Source: Trichomonas tenax (lineage: Eukaryota > Parabasalia > Trichomonadida > Trichomonadidae). Taken from it: 64,000 nt of DNA. Position numbers and translations under genes: made by a program. Of the stretch, positions 11,123 to 21,615 are shown piece after piece. Location: positions 1 through 64,000 of the forward strand of contig JALKBU010000104.1 in the NCBI GenBank assembly GCA_023091735.1, read 5' to 3'. Below the pieces are notes generated by a model. The model was given only the letters and a program-made list of their open reading frames with translations, made no database searches and was not told the origin of the DNA. Position 1 is the first letter of the stretch, and each line of letters starts with the position of its first letter.

Positions 11123-11590
11123 CTATATTTGTACGTTAATCGTTGGACGTCAATTTTTGCTCGTTATTATACACTTTTATAAAGGGCCCAAAATTATTAT
11201 ATAGGGTATTTTTTACATTTTTCTTCGGCTTATTTACACCTTTTCCACAACATTATTTAAACAAGTAAATAATGTTTCGACGATATAAACTTATGAACAA
11301 CTAGATATTACATCATTTACAGTTATTCAAAGAAAAATGGAATTGATAATAAATGCTGCAAGATTGATTTTTAAAGTCACTTGATTTTCATATAAATATT
11401 TTGACACGTAATATAATTATTATGACACTTAATGTAATAAATATTATTTGACATATAAATAATATTTTGCCACGTAATATATGTCATTTGACAAAAAATA
11501 GAAACATTTTGACATACAAAGCAATTTATTTGACAAATTTAATACATGGGACTCAAACGTTGAAGAATCAGATCCAATAGTGTTGGAGCG
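11123..11590. other. intergenic, nothing recognised
   Basis: This AT-rich gap lies between a minus-strand gene start and the ankyrin pseudogene on plus, a divergent arrangement. It contains several short ATTTGACA-type near-repeats at about 11390-11530. An open frame on minus at 11444-11728 is antisense to the ankyrin pseudogene's start and is not called. Confidence 0.4.
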
Positions 11591-13119
11591 ATGATAGCCA
11601 ACGACACATTGTTCGAAGTCTTTGATGACCTCGATACATTGCTTCAAATTCTCTCCGCAGCAGATCTTGACGGTAATCAAGGATCTTACATTCTCAAAAG
11701 CTGCAATTAGCACTATAAATCCAGCCAACGATTCAAAATTTTCTGCTCGATGAATGTCAACTTCAAAACAAACAGCAATGAAGAAATCGACAAATACTTC
11801 GAATTTGTCAAATCAATGTCCGAATGCTTCAAAGCCAAGGTAATCAAGTCCATGTTTAACTTCTGCAGTGAAATCTACGAACAGCTTACAGATGCACAAC
11901 AATCCAAGGCAAAAATTCAGAGCGAGTTGAATGCTCTTAAGAATGAAATGTCCGGATTAATAAATAGCATTCAGGGGACAGCACAAGCGAAAGACAATAC
12001 GATCAGATCTCCTGAATCTGAAATTTCTCGTTTGGAAAACGAGAATGTCCTTCTTTCAACAGAGAACAACCAATTGAAGACTCAAATTGCCCAATTAACA
12101 TCAGAAATCAAATCTCTTCGATCTTCAATCGCTTCGTTGCGTGATGAGATTCATCGTGAGAGAACTTACGGACAAAACAAACAAAAGCTGGATAAAATCC
12201 AATTAATTATTGACTGCGTAGCCATTATGAAATATTATCCCCTGCGAATTTCATAGCCGTGCTCGAATACTTATCAAAAGCAATCCAATTTGATCTTCCT
12301 CTTCCTTCAACAGATGATTTGAGGGTTCTCTTTGGTCCCAAAGATTTCAACCCAATTTATTCATTCCTTGATCGCCTTGCAGCACGTAACGACACAGAAT
12401 TAATTAAATTGTGCTGCAAACTCGGGCTGAGCGAAGTTTGCAACGATTATGAGAACACGTCTATGATTTATGCATGTAGCCAAAGAAATCTCAAACTTGT
12501 GAAATCACTCATCTAATGCGGCTTCTATCGAAATGCCCTCAGCCAGTCCGGAAATAATGCTCTAATGATGGCTGCAGGTTATATTAATACAAATGTTGTT
12601 CGTTATCTGATTTCTGTTGGATTTGACAAAAATTGGATTAAAGAACCTGATAAATTCAATGCAATTCTCTTTGCATCACAAAATAGACTTCTTGATACCG
12701 TCAAATATTTAGTTTCCATTGGATCAGATGTTAACTCAGCAACAAAAAATAATTCAAACTGCGCATATTTGGCAACAAACAATGGACGACTCGAGGTTGT
12801 CAAATAATTGCAATCGAAAGGTGGCAATATTAGGTGGAAAAATAATTTTGGTGATTCTTGCATTCACGTTGCTGCAATGGACAACAGAGTTGAAATGCTT
12901 GATTATCTTCTTTCACAGGGAATTAATATCAATGAGCGTGGATGGAAGAATTTCACGCCTCTTCATCTTGCTGTCGATAGAGGATCTGTCGATGCCATCC
13001 GATTCCTAATCCGACGCGGCGCAAAACTGAATGAACGCGGCGATGATAAACTTACTCCTCTGGGTTTGGCGAAAAACCCACAAATTAGAGAACTTCTTGT
13101 CAGAGCCGGTGCTAAGTAA
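11591..13119 (+). pseudogene. coiled-coil plus ankyrin-repeat protein, multiply interrupted
   Basis: Reading begins at ATG 11591 (MIANDTLFEVFDDLDTLLQI). An in-frame TAG at 11708-11710 follows, then the same frame continues (11711-12256) with a helical domain and a coiled coil (about 11900-12180). The frame shifts by one near 12200-12256. The ankyrin part runs 12259-13119 in a single frame with two in-frame stops, TAA at 12514-12516 and TAA at 12805-12807. Ankyrin consensus pieces include NNALMMAAGYINTNVVRYLI, NFTPLHLAVDRGSVDAIRF and KLTPLGLAK. Together the parts make one gene of about 505 codons of the trichomonad helical-plus-ankyrin type. Four lesions make a functional full-length product unlikely. 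The 3' piece from 12808 could in principle still give a three-repeat fragment. Confidence 0.85.
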
Positions 13120-15059
13120 GAGCTTTGAAGTCGATTTTACTATTCGACAACTATAGGGTGTCCCAGCACCATTAATTATCTCAAGATTGGATAAACTTAG
13201 AACAATTCTGTTTATATAGATAGTAAACTGTTATATGCGTATATATTCACAATATCATTAACCAATGTTGATGGCTCAGTGAGATAAGTTGAAATGAGTA
13301 TTTCAAAGGTAATTTCATCGATATTTTGAGAATTGGAACTGTGTAGACCTGTGCTTGACATTTCAGAACCATTCTTTGATACAAACTTACTGTTTGAAGT
13401 CCAGTTATTGACATCATACTAAAAAACTATAAATTAGACACTGATGTGAGATCAAGAATCATCGATCGAAAATTTCCGTTTTCATGTAATTTTTATTCTT
13501 GTTACTTTGCTTTAAATTTTTTTCTAACACACCGTCCAATTCAACATGCTAAATTTAGACTTGATGAATCATAAAATAATATTGAAGATTGGCAAGTTAA
13601 TTAAACATGTATGAGTCTGAGTCGGCATCTTTGAACACGTCTGAATTGTAGCTTTTGTTTGTCTCTTCAAGATCTTCATAATATTGTCTACTGATCAAAA
13701 ACATAAATGCAACTCTTCAGTAATAACAATAATATACTTAGGTTGCGTTGAAAACCAGTTTTCGCTATAGCCAAGAATATGCTGAAATCTAGCACAATTT
13801 TTTTTTGCAGGGGTTAACGCACAATGTTCCCTTTCAATATAAATCGGTAAAAGTGCATCATCATCTTACGTTTAGAATCTGCAATATGCAACCAAGCATA
13901 AGCTTATCAGCAAGGCAACTTTGTGGACTATAAAAAGAGGCTGTAAGAATGTCGTATTTGAGATTGTCTGAAGGTTTCTTTGTTATAGAGTATTTTGTCA
14001 AATTTTAGCCCGTAGCAATTTTGTTTAGCCCAACTTTCGTGAGGACCATCTGAAGAGACTATCTAGTAGCTTGATGCAAACAACAGTAGGTATTGAAGAC
14101 GTTCATCATTGTTACTGTTGTTTGTTAACTCTTTTTTGTCAAGAAAGAGCAACCTCAGCATGATGTCCATTAAAAAAATGAATTTAAGAGGGGTGAGTTT
14201 TAAAAATGAGGGGGAAAATATAATGCAGAAGGATATAGAACTTTATTTTACTATATGTTTGTGACAAATGATATTCCTATAAGATGGTATTAGTGGCATG
14301 TCTCAAAATCTTTCCCTATATTTATTTTTTCATTTCTAAAACCCAAATTGGAGCGCAACTTTTGTTATCTACTGAAATATAACAAAAATATTATTAAATA
14401 TATACTGTATAACTTATGCATACTAAATAAGAATAAATATTATACTTATTGAGATTAAATCTTTGAAATCTAGAACAAATATTATGTATTCATTAAGAAT
14501 CAGATCAAATTAGACTTTAAAACAAATAGTAATAGCTTTTACTATAAAAAATTGTTTAATATGCCTTCAAATGTCGGTAATTGAAAAGATAAACAAATAT
14601 CTAATAATAAAGCTATTCTTTTAATTGATTTAGAGCCTCTTGCTCAGATTATATATAATCCTAGTTATTAGGAGACAAATTAGTCAATATTGATGTCGAT
14701 ATTTTTCAAATTTCAATTTTTAATTCAATTGAGATATGTTAATATCCGAAATATATAGAAAATCAAGAATAATTTTATTTATGATAATGACAAAGTCTAT
14801 TTTCAAGAAATCAATTTAATCACTAAAAAGTTCGTTAATAACCTTTTTCTAACTCTTAATATTTAGATCTAATATCATCATTTATATCATAATTTAAAAT
14901 CAATTTCATCACAAATCAACTCTAAATCTGAAAATCAGACATAACAAAGATTTTGTTGATGTAAATTGGATTTATACATGGTATAATGTTTGTACTTTAA
15001 GTTTGAACGAAAATGAAATTTTAACAATTTTTTTTCAACGATTTTGTAAACTTTTTCCA
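13120..15059. other. intergenic, possibly with decayed sequence
   Basis: This 1.9-kb gap has less extreme AT bias at 13560-14160, and short minus-strand frames there look faintly coding but are full of stops. I could not match them to any family. 14280-15000 is very AT-rich. The last 100 bases should hold the promoter of the large acidic-protein gene. Confidence 0.4.
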
Positions 15060-18000
15060 ATGACTGATGGTGAACAGTATTTAGACAGAATAAATCGTAT
15101 CAAGAGGTACAAAGAGCACTGTGCACGCATCGCGTCGGGGAAACACGCAGTAAATGATCATGCAGAGCCTGCAATTCATTTCATGCAAACAACAGAGCGC
15201 AAAAATCAAATCAGAAAACGTAAATTGGATCATGAATCCGAACTGATAAACGAAGTGTTGCAGTTTGGCTATCAAAGAGAAATGAAAAAGCGAAAATTAC
15301 AAGATCGCCTAAATTCTCCGCGAAGATCTACTAGACGACTACAAAAAACAGCATTAACAGCATCAAGCCAAAACAGCGAATCAATATTTTTACCAGGAAT
15401 CCAACTCGATGATGATATGGATTATGAAGAAGAGCCTTTGTGCTATGCTGAGTCAATGGCCAAACACCCGCAAGTCAGTACAACATCAAACCTCCTGTTT
15501 GGAGGAAATAATGATGAACCTTATATTTCAAGAGATTTAATCAACCAAATAATTCACGAAAACGGTATGAAGCAGATTACAGCACAGCCGCTCTCTTTGA
15601 GGCAAAGGAAATCGAAGCCAGAACTTATTTCTCCAAGGCCATCAACAACGAGAAGACTTCCACGTCCAAAGAATGTTTCAGAACCAACAACATCGAATAA
15701 AGCGCCGAGAAAGAAACAAGATCCACTTAAATCGATGCGTATCAAAGATGAAGATGAAGTTCTCGATGACTTGAAGAGACAATTGGATGCTGAAAATGAA
15801 AGAAAGGAGCAACGTGAACAAGCAAGACAAAGGCGTCTTGAACAAGAGAGAAAGTGGCGTGAAGACTTCGCAAAGAGGATGCGTGAGAATCAACAGAATC
15901 ATTTGCAGTATTACAACTTGAAACTTGATGAAGATGACAATGGAAATCTTGAAAATGAAGAACACAAAATTCATGAACCAGAACGCGTTATTGTTGTAAA
16001 GCCAATCACGATTCCAATCAAGGAGCCACTTCCAAGAACAAGCTCCAACAGTCACATGGCTGATGAGAATGACGATGAAGAGCAACTTGATAAGAGATTC
16101 GGTGAAGAAGAAGAGGAAGAAGAAGAAACAAAGATGTCTGATTTCGTTCGCAAGCAGTTGAAACCAATCGAAGATGAACTCAACGAAGACAAACATCCTG
16201 AGGAAGAAAATGTTGATGAGCAGAACAAAGAATTCGAAGACACAGAGAAAATGGTCAATGAAAAAGAGCAACAAAATGAAGTAAACATCGAACAACAAAA
16301 TGAGGAGGAAGAAAAGTTTGAAAATGTTGAAGAAAACATTGAGCAGCTAAATGAAGAGGAAGACAATAAGAAAATGCCTCAAGAAGAGGAAGAAAAGCAT
16401 GAAGATGCAGAAGAAAATGAACTCAAGGAAGATGAAACTCCCTCTCTCAAAGGTGCTCTTCTTGGACATCTTCAGAACATCGATGATGATGAAAATCACA
16501 AAGAAGAAAAAAATGAGGAGGAGAATAAATCTCTCAAAGAAGCTCTTGTTGAACAGCTCGAAGAAAAACACAATGAAGAGGAAGAGAATAATTTTCTCAA
16601 AGAAGAAATCATTGAGAAAATCGAACAGCAAGAAAATAAGACAGAAGAAGTCGAAGATAAGGAAATTCCAGAAAGCACAGATAAAGCAGAAGAGGAAGAA
16701 GAACATAAAGAAGAAGCTGCTGTTGAAGATAATAAGAATGAGTTCGATGAAGAGAAGTTCGAAGAGCTTAAACAAGATGATGAAGATGACGATAAATCTC
16801 CTTCACTTCATGAATCAATCCTCAATCAATTAGAGACAGTAAATGATAAAGAACAGTTTGAAGAACTCGAGAAAAGTGATGATGAAAAAGAAGAAGTTCC
16901 AGAAGAAGAGGAAAAAAAGAATGAAGATCAACAACATGAAGAGGAAGAAAAACTTGAAGTTCAAGAACCAATTACAAAGATTCCTTGGCTCAAACTTGGC
17001 GGATTCGTTAATCAAGATGAAAAGAAACTAGAAGAATCTAAGGAAAGAGAATTCCATCTTCCAATCCAAGAAAAGGCCAAAGAAGTTGAAGAGAAGATTG
17101 ATGCAGAGGAAAAGCCAGAAGGTGATATGCCTCTCTTAGCTCAGACTCTTGGAATTTCTAACGAGTTTGGAAGCAATAATCCACCTACGACTCAAGAAGA
17201 AGAGGAAGAGCATAAAGATAATGAAGAAAAAACAGAGTTATCTTTGTTCAAAGGTCTCAGCGACAAAATCATCAACAAAGAAATGGAAACTCTAGAATCA
17301 AAGGAAGAGCAAACATTGGAAAAAGTAGAAAATTATGAAGAAGAATCAAAGAACGAAGAGAATATTGAGGAGAAGAATGAAGAAGAGCCAAAGAATTCTT
17401 TGCTCGGTAAGTTAACAAATAATCTCGATCTTGAACAGAAGCAAAAGGATGAAGAACAATCTCCTGCACAAGAACAAAAGGAGGAAGAAGAACCAAAGCA
17501 ATCATTATCTTTAATGGAATCAATTTCTGATAAACTCAATGAAATCAATAATGATGATGAAGAAAAATCAAACGAAGAATCAATCAATCGTGAAATGCCT
17601 CCTGAAGAAAAACCAAAAGAAGAATCAGAATCTTCTACATCATTATCTCTTGTTAATACTGTTGGTGATAATCTCAATGCTGTTGTTGAATCTTCAGATA
17701 AACAACCACAAGAGTCAACACCAAATGAATCTGTGGCTGAAGAAGTCAAAGATCCAGAGACTAAACAAGAAGAATCTGTTGAAGAACAAAAAGAAGAAGA
17801 GGTCGATACAAAGGTTTCACCATTGTCTCTCTTCAATTCTGTCAGCGAGAAACTTGAAGCAGACAAAGTTGAAGAACCATCATCAGAGACTAAATCAGAA
17901 AAATCAACAGAATCTCCATCTGAGAAATCGATTGATGTTGAAAATCCTCCAACAGATGAAGAAACACCGAAATCAGAAGAAAAGCCAGAGATATCAATTT

Positions 18001-20129
18001 CTCCACTTTCACTTCTTGGCGCAGTCAGCGAGAAACTTGAAGAAAAATCTAAACCAGAAGCAACACCAGAAACATCAGAAGAGAAATCCATTGAACAAAC
18101 ACTAACTGAAAAGGAAGAAACGGAATCCAAAGGAGACACATCAATCTCTCCTCTTTCACTTGTTGTATCAATCAGTGAGAAACATGAAGAAGAAAAACAG
18201 ATCGAAGAGCCACAAAGTGCAGAAGAAAAAGAATTAAATGAAGATGTCCCAAAGCTTTCATTAACCGATGCATTGACCGAACAATTGATAAACTCAGAGG
18301 AACCTAATCTAGCTGAAGAAAAGACCGAAGAAAACAATGAACAAAAGACTGCTGAAGATGAAAATCAAACACAATCAGAGTGTGAGTCAGAAAGCAAAGA
18401 AGGTGCTGAACAGAAATCAGATAATTTACCTTTACTTGGTGCAATTAGTGATAGCCTTAATATTGGTGAAGACAATAAAGCCAGTGAAGAAACACCAAAA
18501 GAGGAAGAAATCAATCAACCAACAGAAGAAAAACCCAATGAAGAAGAGGTCAATAAGCCAAATGAGGCAACACATGAACAAAGTTCAGAAGAAAAACCAC
18601 AGCTTTCATTGCTTAGTGCAATTGCTGACAAGCTCGATATAGCAGCTGATGAAACACCAAAAGAAAGAGAGTTCGAAGAACCAAAAGAGGAAAATAAGCC
18701 ACAAGAAGAACCAAAAGAAGAGAAAACAGAAGATGCTGAAGCAAAACAAGATGAAAATAAGCTCTCTTTGATGGATGCTATCACATCAAAACTCACTGAG
18801 GGTGAAAAAATGAATCCAGAAGAGCAAAGTGTTAATACTGAAGAAAACAAACGAGAAGAGACTCCCAAAGAAGAACCAGTCGAAGAGAATAAGGAACAGC
18901 TTTCATTGGCTGATGCAATTAGTGAAAAACTTAATGAAATTGAGCAACCATCTCCAGAGATTACTGAAAATGCAACCGAAGAAGTACCAAATGATTCAGT
19001 TGACCGTGAAATGCCAAAGGAAGAGGAAAAGCCTCAAAAATCACTTTCCATCGAATCAGATATCAGTGAACAGCTGAAGATTGATGAATCTGCTACAAGA
19101 GAACCTGAAAACAAAGATGAAGTCCCAGAATCTCAGAATGAAGAAGCACCAAAGGTTGAATCAACAAACAAACTTTCACTCGCAAGTGAAATTGGTGATC
19201 AACTGAATTCAGTTACTGAACCAGCAAATGAAGAAAATAAAGACAAAGAAATCACCAATGAGCAAGAAACACCCAATGAAGAAAAAGAACCAGAGACTAA
19301 ACAAGAAGAATCTGTTGAAGAACAAAAAGAAGAAGAGGTCGATACAAAGGTTTCACCATTGTCTCTCTTCAATTCTGTCAGCGAGAAACTTGAAGCAGAC
19401 AAAGTTGAAGAACCATCATCAGAGACTAAATCAGAAAAATCAACAGAATCTCCATCTGAGAAATCGATTGATGTTGAAAATCCTCCAACAGATGAAGAAA
19501 CACCGAAATCAGAAGAAAAGCCAGAGATATCAATTTCTCCACTTTCACTTCTTGGCGCAGTCAGCGAGAAACTTGAAGAACCACATCAAGATGTAGCCGA
19601 AGAAGAAGAGAAAGACTTATCATCAAACAATGCAGTTCAGGAAAATATTCAACCTGAAGAGTCAAAGCCTGATAATGAAGAGAAAATATCGGTTTCTCTT
19701 AATGTTGCAATTAATAATGCTATTGAAGAAAATCAAGAAGAAGCTGGTAAGCAAGAAAAAGTTAACGAAGAGGAGGCAGCTGAAGAGAAAAAAAACAGTG
19801 AAGATGATCAAGAAAAGTTCTGCTTAAATGATGCTGTTTCAAAGGCACTTGAGAATTCAGAAGATTCTTCAGTTGAAGTTACACACGAAAAAGCAGCAGA
19901 GCCAGGAGTTTCTCTTTTATCAGCGATCAATGAAGCAGCAAATATACCATCAGATGAAGACAAATCACCAGAATCACCAAAAGAATTATCATTATCAAGT
20001 GCTTTAAAGATTGCTGAACCAACTCGGCCTCCGTTTAGTGCAAGAAATTCAATCAACTCTCGCCGTAAGTTGCATTACTTTGAAGACCCTCCTTCAGATC
20101 TTGAAGAATTAGATAATCAATCATCATAA
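15060..20129 (+). CDS. giant Glu-rich protein with about 25 spaced SLxxAISEKL-type motifs
   Basis: This is a 1,689-residue protein from ATG 15060 (MTDGEQYLDRINRIKRYKEH). Residues 1-110 are basic and helical (RKRKLDHESEL, REMKKRKLQDR). About 110-240 is Ser/Pro-rich and probably disordered. About 225-300 is a Lys/Arg/Glu helix (DDLKRQLDAENERKEQREQA). From about 340 to the end it is strongly acidic (long Glu/Asp/Lys/Gln runs), interrupted every 40-60 residues by a short hydrophobic motif. Examples are LSLMESISDKLN, LSLLGAVSEKLE, LSLADAISEKLN and LPLLGAISDSLN. I count about 25 versions, decaying toward both ends. The motifs look like amphipathic helices or docking sites in a disordered acidic chain, suggesting a multivalent scaffold. 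No enzyme domain, signal peptide or membrane segment is seen. I do not recognise the family. Confidence 0.88.
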   Translation: MTDGEQYLDRINRIKRYKEHCARIASGKHAVNDHAEPAIHFMQTTERKNQIRKRKLDHESELINEVLQFGYQREMKKRKLQDRLNSPRRSTRRLQKTALTASSQNSESIFLPGIQLDDDMDYEEEPLCYAESMAKHPQVSTTSNLLFGGNNDEPYISRDLINQIIHENGMKQITAQPLSLRQRKSKPELISPRPSTTRRLPRPKNVSEPTTSNKAPRKKQDPLKSMRIKDEDEVLDDLKRQLDAENERKEQREQARQRRLEQERKWREDFAKRMRENQQNHLQYYNLKLDEDDNGNLENEEHKIHEPERVIVVKPITIPIKEPLPRTSSNSHMADENDDEEQLDKRFGEEEEEEEETKMSDFVRKQLKPIEDELNEDKHPEEENVDEQNKEFEDTEKMVNEKEQQNEVNIEQQNEEEEKFENVEENIEQLNEEEDNKKMPQEEEEKHEDAEENELKEDETPSLKGALLGHLQNIDDDENHKEEKNEEENKSLKEALVEQLEEKHNEEEENNFLKEEIIEKIEQQENKTEEVEDKEIPESTDKAEEEEEHKEEAAVEDNKNEFDEEKFEELKQDDEDDDKSPSLHESILNQLETVNDKEQFEELEKSDDEKEEVPEEEEKKNEDQQHEEEEKLEVQEPITKIPWLKLGGFVNQDEKKLEESKEREFHLPIQEKAKEVEEKIDAEEKPEGDMPLLAQTLGISNEFGSNNPPTTQEEEEEHKDNEEKTELSLFKGLSDKIINKEMETLESKEEQTLEKVENYEEESKNEENIEEKNEEEPKNSLLGKLTNNLDLEQKQKDEEQSPAQEQKEEEEPKQSLSLMESISDKLNEINNDDEEKSNEESINREMPPEEKPKEESESSTSLSLVNTVGDNLNAVVESSDKQPQESTPNESVAEEVKDPETKQEESVEEQKEEEVDTKVSPLSLFNSVSEKLEADKVEEPSSETKSEKSTESPSEKSIDVENPPTDEETPKSEEKPEISISPLSLLGAVSEKLEEKSKPEATPETSEEKSIEQTLTEKEETESKGDTSISPLSLVVSISEKHEEEKQIEEPQSAEEKELNEDVPKLSLTDALTEQLINSEEPNLAEEKTEENNEQKTAEDENQTQSECESESKEGAEQKSDNLPLLGAISDSLNIGEDNKASEETPKEEEINQPTEEKPNEEEVNKPNEATHEQSSEEKPQLSLLSAIADKLDIAADETPKEREFEEPKEENKPQEEPKEEKTEDAEAKQDENKLSLMDAITSKLTEGEKMNPEEQSVNTEENKREETPKEEPVEENKEQLSLADAISEKLNEIEQPSPEITENATEEVPNDSVDREMPKEEEKPQKSLSIESDISEQLKIDESATREPENKDEVPESQNEEAPKVESTNKLSLASEIGDQLNSVTEPANEENKDKEITNEQETPNEEKEPETKQEESVEEQKEEEVDTKVSPLSLFNSVSEKLEADKVEEPSSETKSEKSTESPSEKSIDVENPPTDEETPKSEEKPEISISPLSLLGAVSEKLEEPHQDVAEEEEKDLSSNNAVQENIQPEESKPDNEEKISVSLNVAINNAIEENQEEAGKQEKVNEEEAAEEKKNSEDDQEKFCLNDAVSKALENSEDSSVEVTHEKAAEPGVSLLSAINEAANIPSDEDKSPESPKELSLSSALKIAEPTRPPFSARNSINSRRKLHYFEDPPSDLEELDNQSS
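17754..19580 (+). repeat. identical 291-bp direct repeat inside the acidic-protein gene (17754-18044 and 19290-19580)
   Basis: The two 291-bp copies are identical base for base by eye. They start 1,536 bases apart (512 codons), so both are read in the same frame. Each encodes two of the spaced motifs (LSLFNSVSEKLE and LSLLGAVSEKLE). The remaining repeats in the gene are related only at the protein-motif level. This points to recent segmental duplication or gene conversion. Confidence 0.9.
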
Positions 20130-20895
20130 TATTTGTTTATTAAAATTAGATTATTTTGTGTTATTTTTTAAATATTATTTTGGAATACCAATTTAATATT
20201 TGCATGTTTCAAATGAGCTCAGAGTCGATCATGAAGAATAAACCTTCTGGAAAGTATTTGATTTTTCATCATGAATAAAATCATTTATAAAAGAATGAAT
20301 ACAAACAAATAGTTATAAGAAATCATTCTAAATCCTATACCGCATGTGAAGAAGCCACGTTTAAACAATTTAAATGCATCAATTTGCTGGAGAAAATTGG
20401 CAAGAGATAAGGAATTCTCAATGGTGCTCGATCTTGAAATTTAGCGATATGCAATACTTCATTATGTATGGTAGGGATCGAATATGTTGTTGATGTAATT
20501 TTCTTGCTTGTGTCTGGTGTCGATGATTAATCAAAAAATAATATTTGTCATCAAAAATGATCAGTTTCTAGCACAAACTCTCCATAGAAGCAAAATTCCT
20601 GGTAAATAAGTGCCAGAAATTGTTTGTCTAATGCTATGGCAAACTGATGTGAATTTGTTATTCGGAGTTCATTCTGTTAGACAAGCAAAGCGAGTGGTGT
20701 AGATCAATTTTTACCTCAGATGGAAATGAAGTGAAACTCATTTATATATTTGATGGAACTGCAATTCACTTGATTATATTCGGTTGATGAATGAATGACA
20801 TTGAGCAGCATATGAAGGATGTCAATTCTGATATGTTTTTTTTTTGCAAAAATATATTCTGTTGAAATAAAGTTTAAAACGAATTCAATGTGTAG
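20130..20895. other. intergenic, nothing firmly recognised
   Basis: This is the region between the acidic-protein gene and the TIR element. 20340-20720 is slightly less AT-rich and may hold old coding remnants, but the frames are broken and I could not match them to a family. Confidence 0.4.
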
Positions 20896-21194
20896 GGTAT
20901 AATAAAGAGTCACGAAAAAGTGACATGTTTACATGGCAGTTCTAAATATGTTTTGACATGTAAAGTCTGCCATTATAACAAAGGGTGTTCTATTAAGCTT
21001 GATGGACTCTCTAACAAGCTTAGTAGACTCTCTAGAAAGCTTGATAGATTCTCTAATAAGATTTTCAGATGCTATAACAAGTTTAATTGAACTTTATAAA
21101 TACACATTCTAATTAGCTAACCAATTTTACATGTCAAAATATATTTATAACTGCCATGTAAACACGTCGCTTTTTCATGACTCTTTATTATACC
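20896..21194. mobile_element. short TIR element (MITE-like), 299 bp
   Basis: The left end starts GGTATAATAAAGAGTCACGA at 20896. The right end at 21194 is its inverted copy. The terminal inverted repeats extend for about 70 bases (20896-20965 against 21125-21194) with only a handful of mismatches. A TA dinucleotide flanks each end (20893-20894 and 21195-21196), compatible with a Tc1/mariner-type target duplication. The middle carries a 21-bp tandem repeat and no open frame, so it would be non-autonomous. A second copy of the terminal sequence occurs at 23921. The superfamily assignment is inference from the TA flanks only. Confidence 0.8.
20995..21078 (+). repeat. 21-bp tandem repeat, four copies
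   Basis: Copies lie at 20995-21015, 21016-21036, 21037-21057 and 21058-21078. The first three share AAGCTTGATGGACTCTCTAA-like sequence with few changes. The fourth is more diverged, and the start of a fifth is visible. The array fills the centre of the TIR element. Confidence 0.75.
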
Positions 21195-21263
21195 TAACAT
21201 AAAACGAATTCATTGTTTACCAGCGTCACTGCGACAAATTGCTTAAAAAGAGCAACAAAAAAG

Positions 21264-21509
21264 ATGAATTTAAGCAATAATTGGCAACTTTATTATGTAA
21301 GCACCGACAAATCGGAATCATTCTGTTATTTTCAAGGATGCTTAACTAGGGCAATAACATTTATGTGTGGAAAAACCGCATATGTCTTAGTTGAAAATTC
21401 ATCTTTTTATAATTGCACACATTTGGATAGAAATCAATTTGGAGGGGCAATACTTTTTCAATTATCTAGTAGTACAGCTCATAATGGCCAATTTGAACAA
21501 CCAATTTAA
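21264..21509 (+). pseudogene. Pmp-like (polymorphic outer membrane protein-type) fragment
   Basis: This is an open frame of 81 codons from ATG 21264. It contains NSSFYNCTHLDRNQFGGAIL, which has the FxN(C) and GGA(I/L) signatures of the chlamydial-Pmp-like right-handed beta-helix repeats found in trichomonad surface proteins. Intact family members are hundreds to thousands of residues with many such repeats and a membrane anchor. This has about one and a half repeats and no anchor. The open frame runs upstream to 21213 without an ATG, and the TIR element ends only 19 bases before that. It is best read as a truncated relic. Confidence 0.6.
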
Positions 21510-21615
21510 TTGTATATTTAACTCTCTTGTTTACCATAAAATCAATCAAAAATATAAACAATCGTTTTGTTAGGCAAATAAATAAAAATATATACTGAGC
21601 AATATTTATTATACA

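Noticed and set aside
11444..11728. Minus-strand open frame over the start of the ankyrin pseudogene
   Set aside because: The plus strand here reads as the N-terminus of the helical-ankyrin family, continuous in frame with the downstream part; the antisense frame has no family or promoter.
13523..13534. TCTAACACACCG, close to the trichomonad intron 3' motif (ACTAACACACAG)
   Set aside because: It lies in a gap with no coding frame on either side and no GTATGT-type 5' site nearby.
15554..19402. Long Ser/Phe-rich open frames on minus and Lys-rich frames on plus inside the acidic-protein gene
   Set aside because: They are shadows of the GAA/TCA-rich coding sequence in other phases; repetitive composition keeps them open. 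No start signal or domain supports them.
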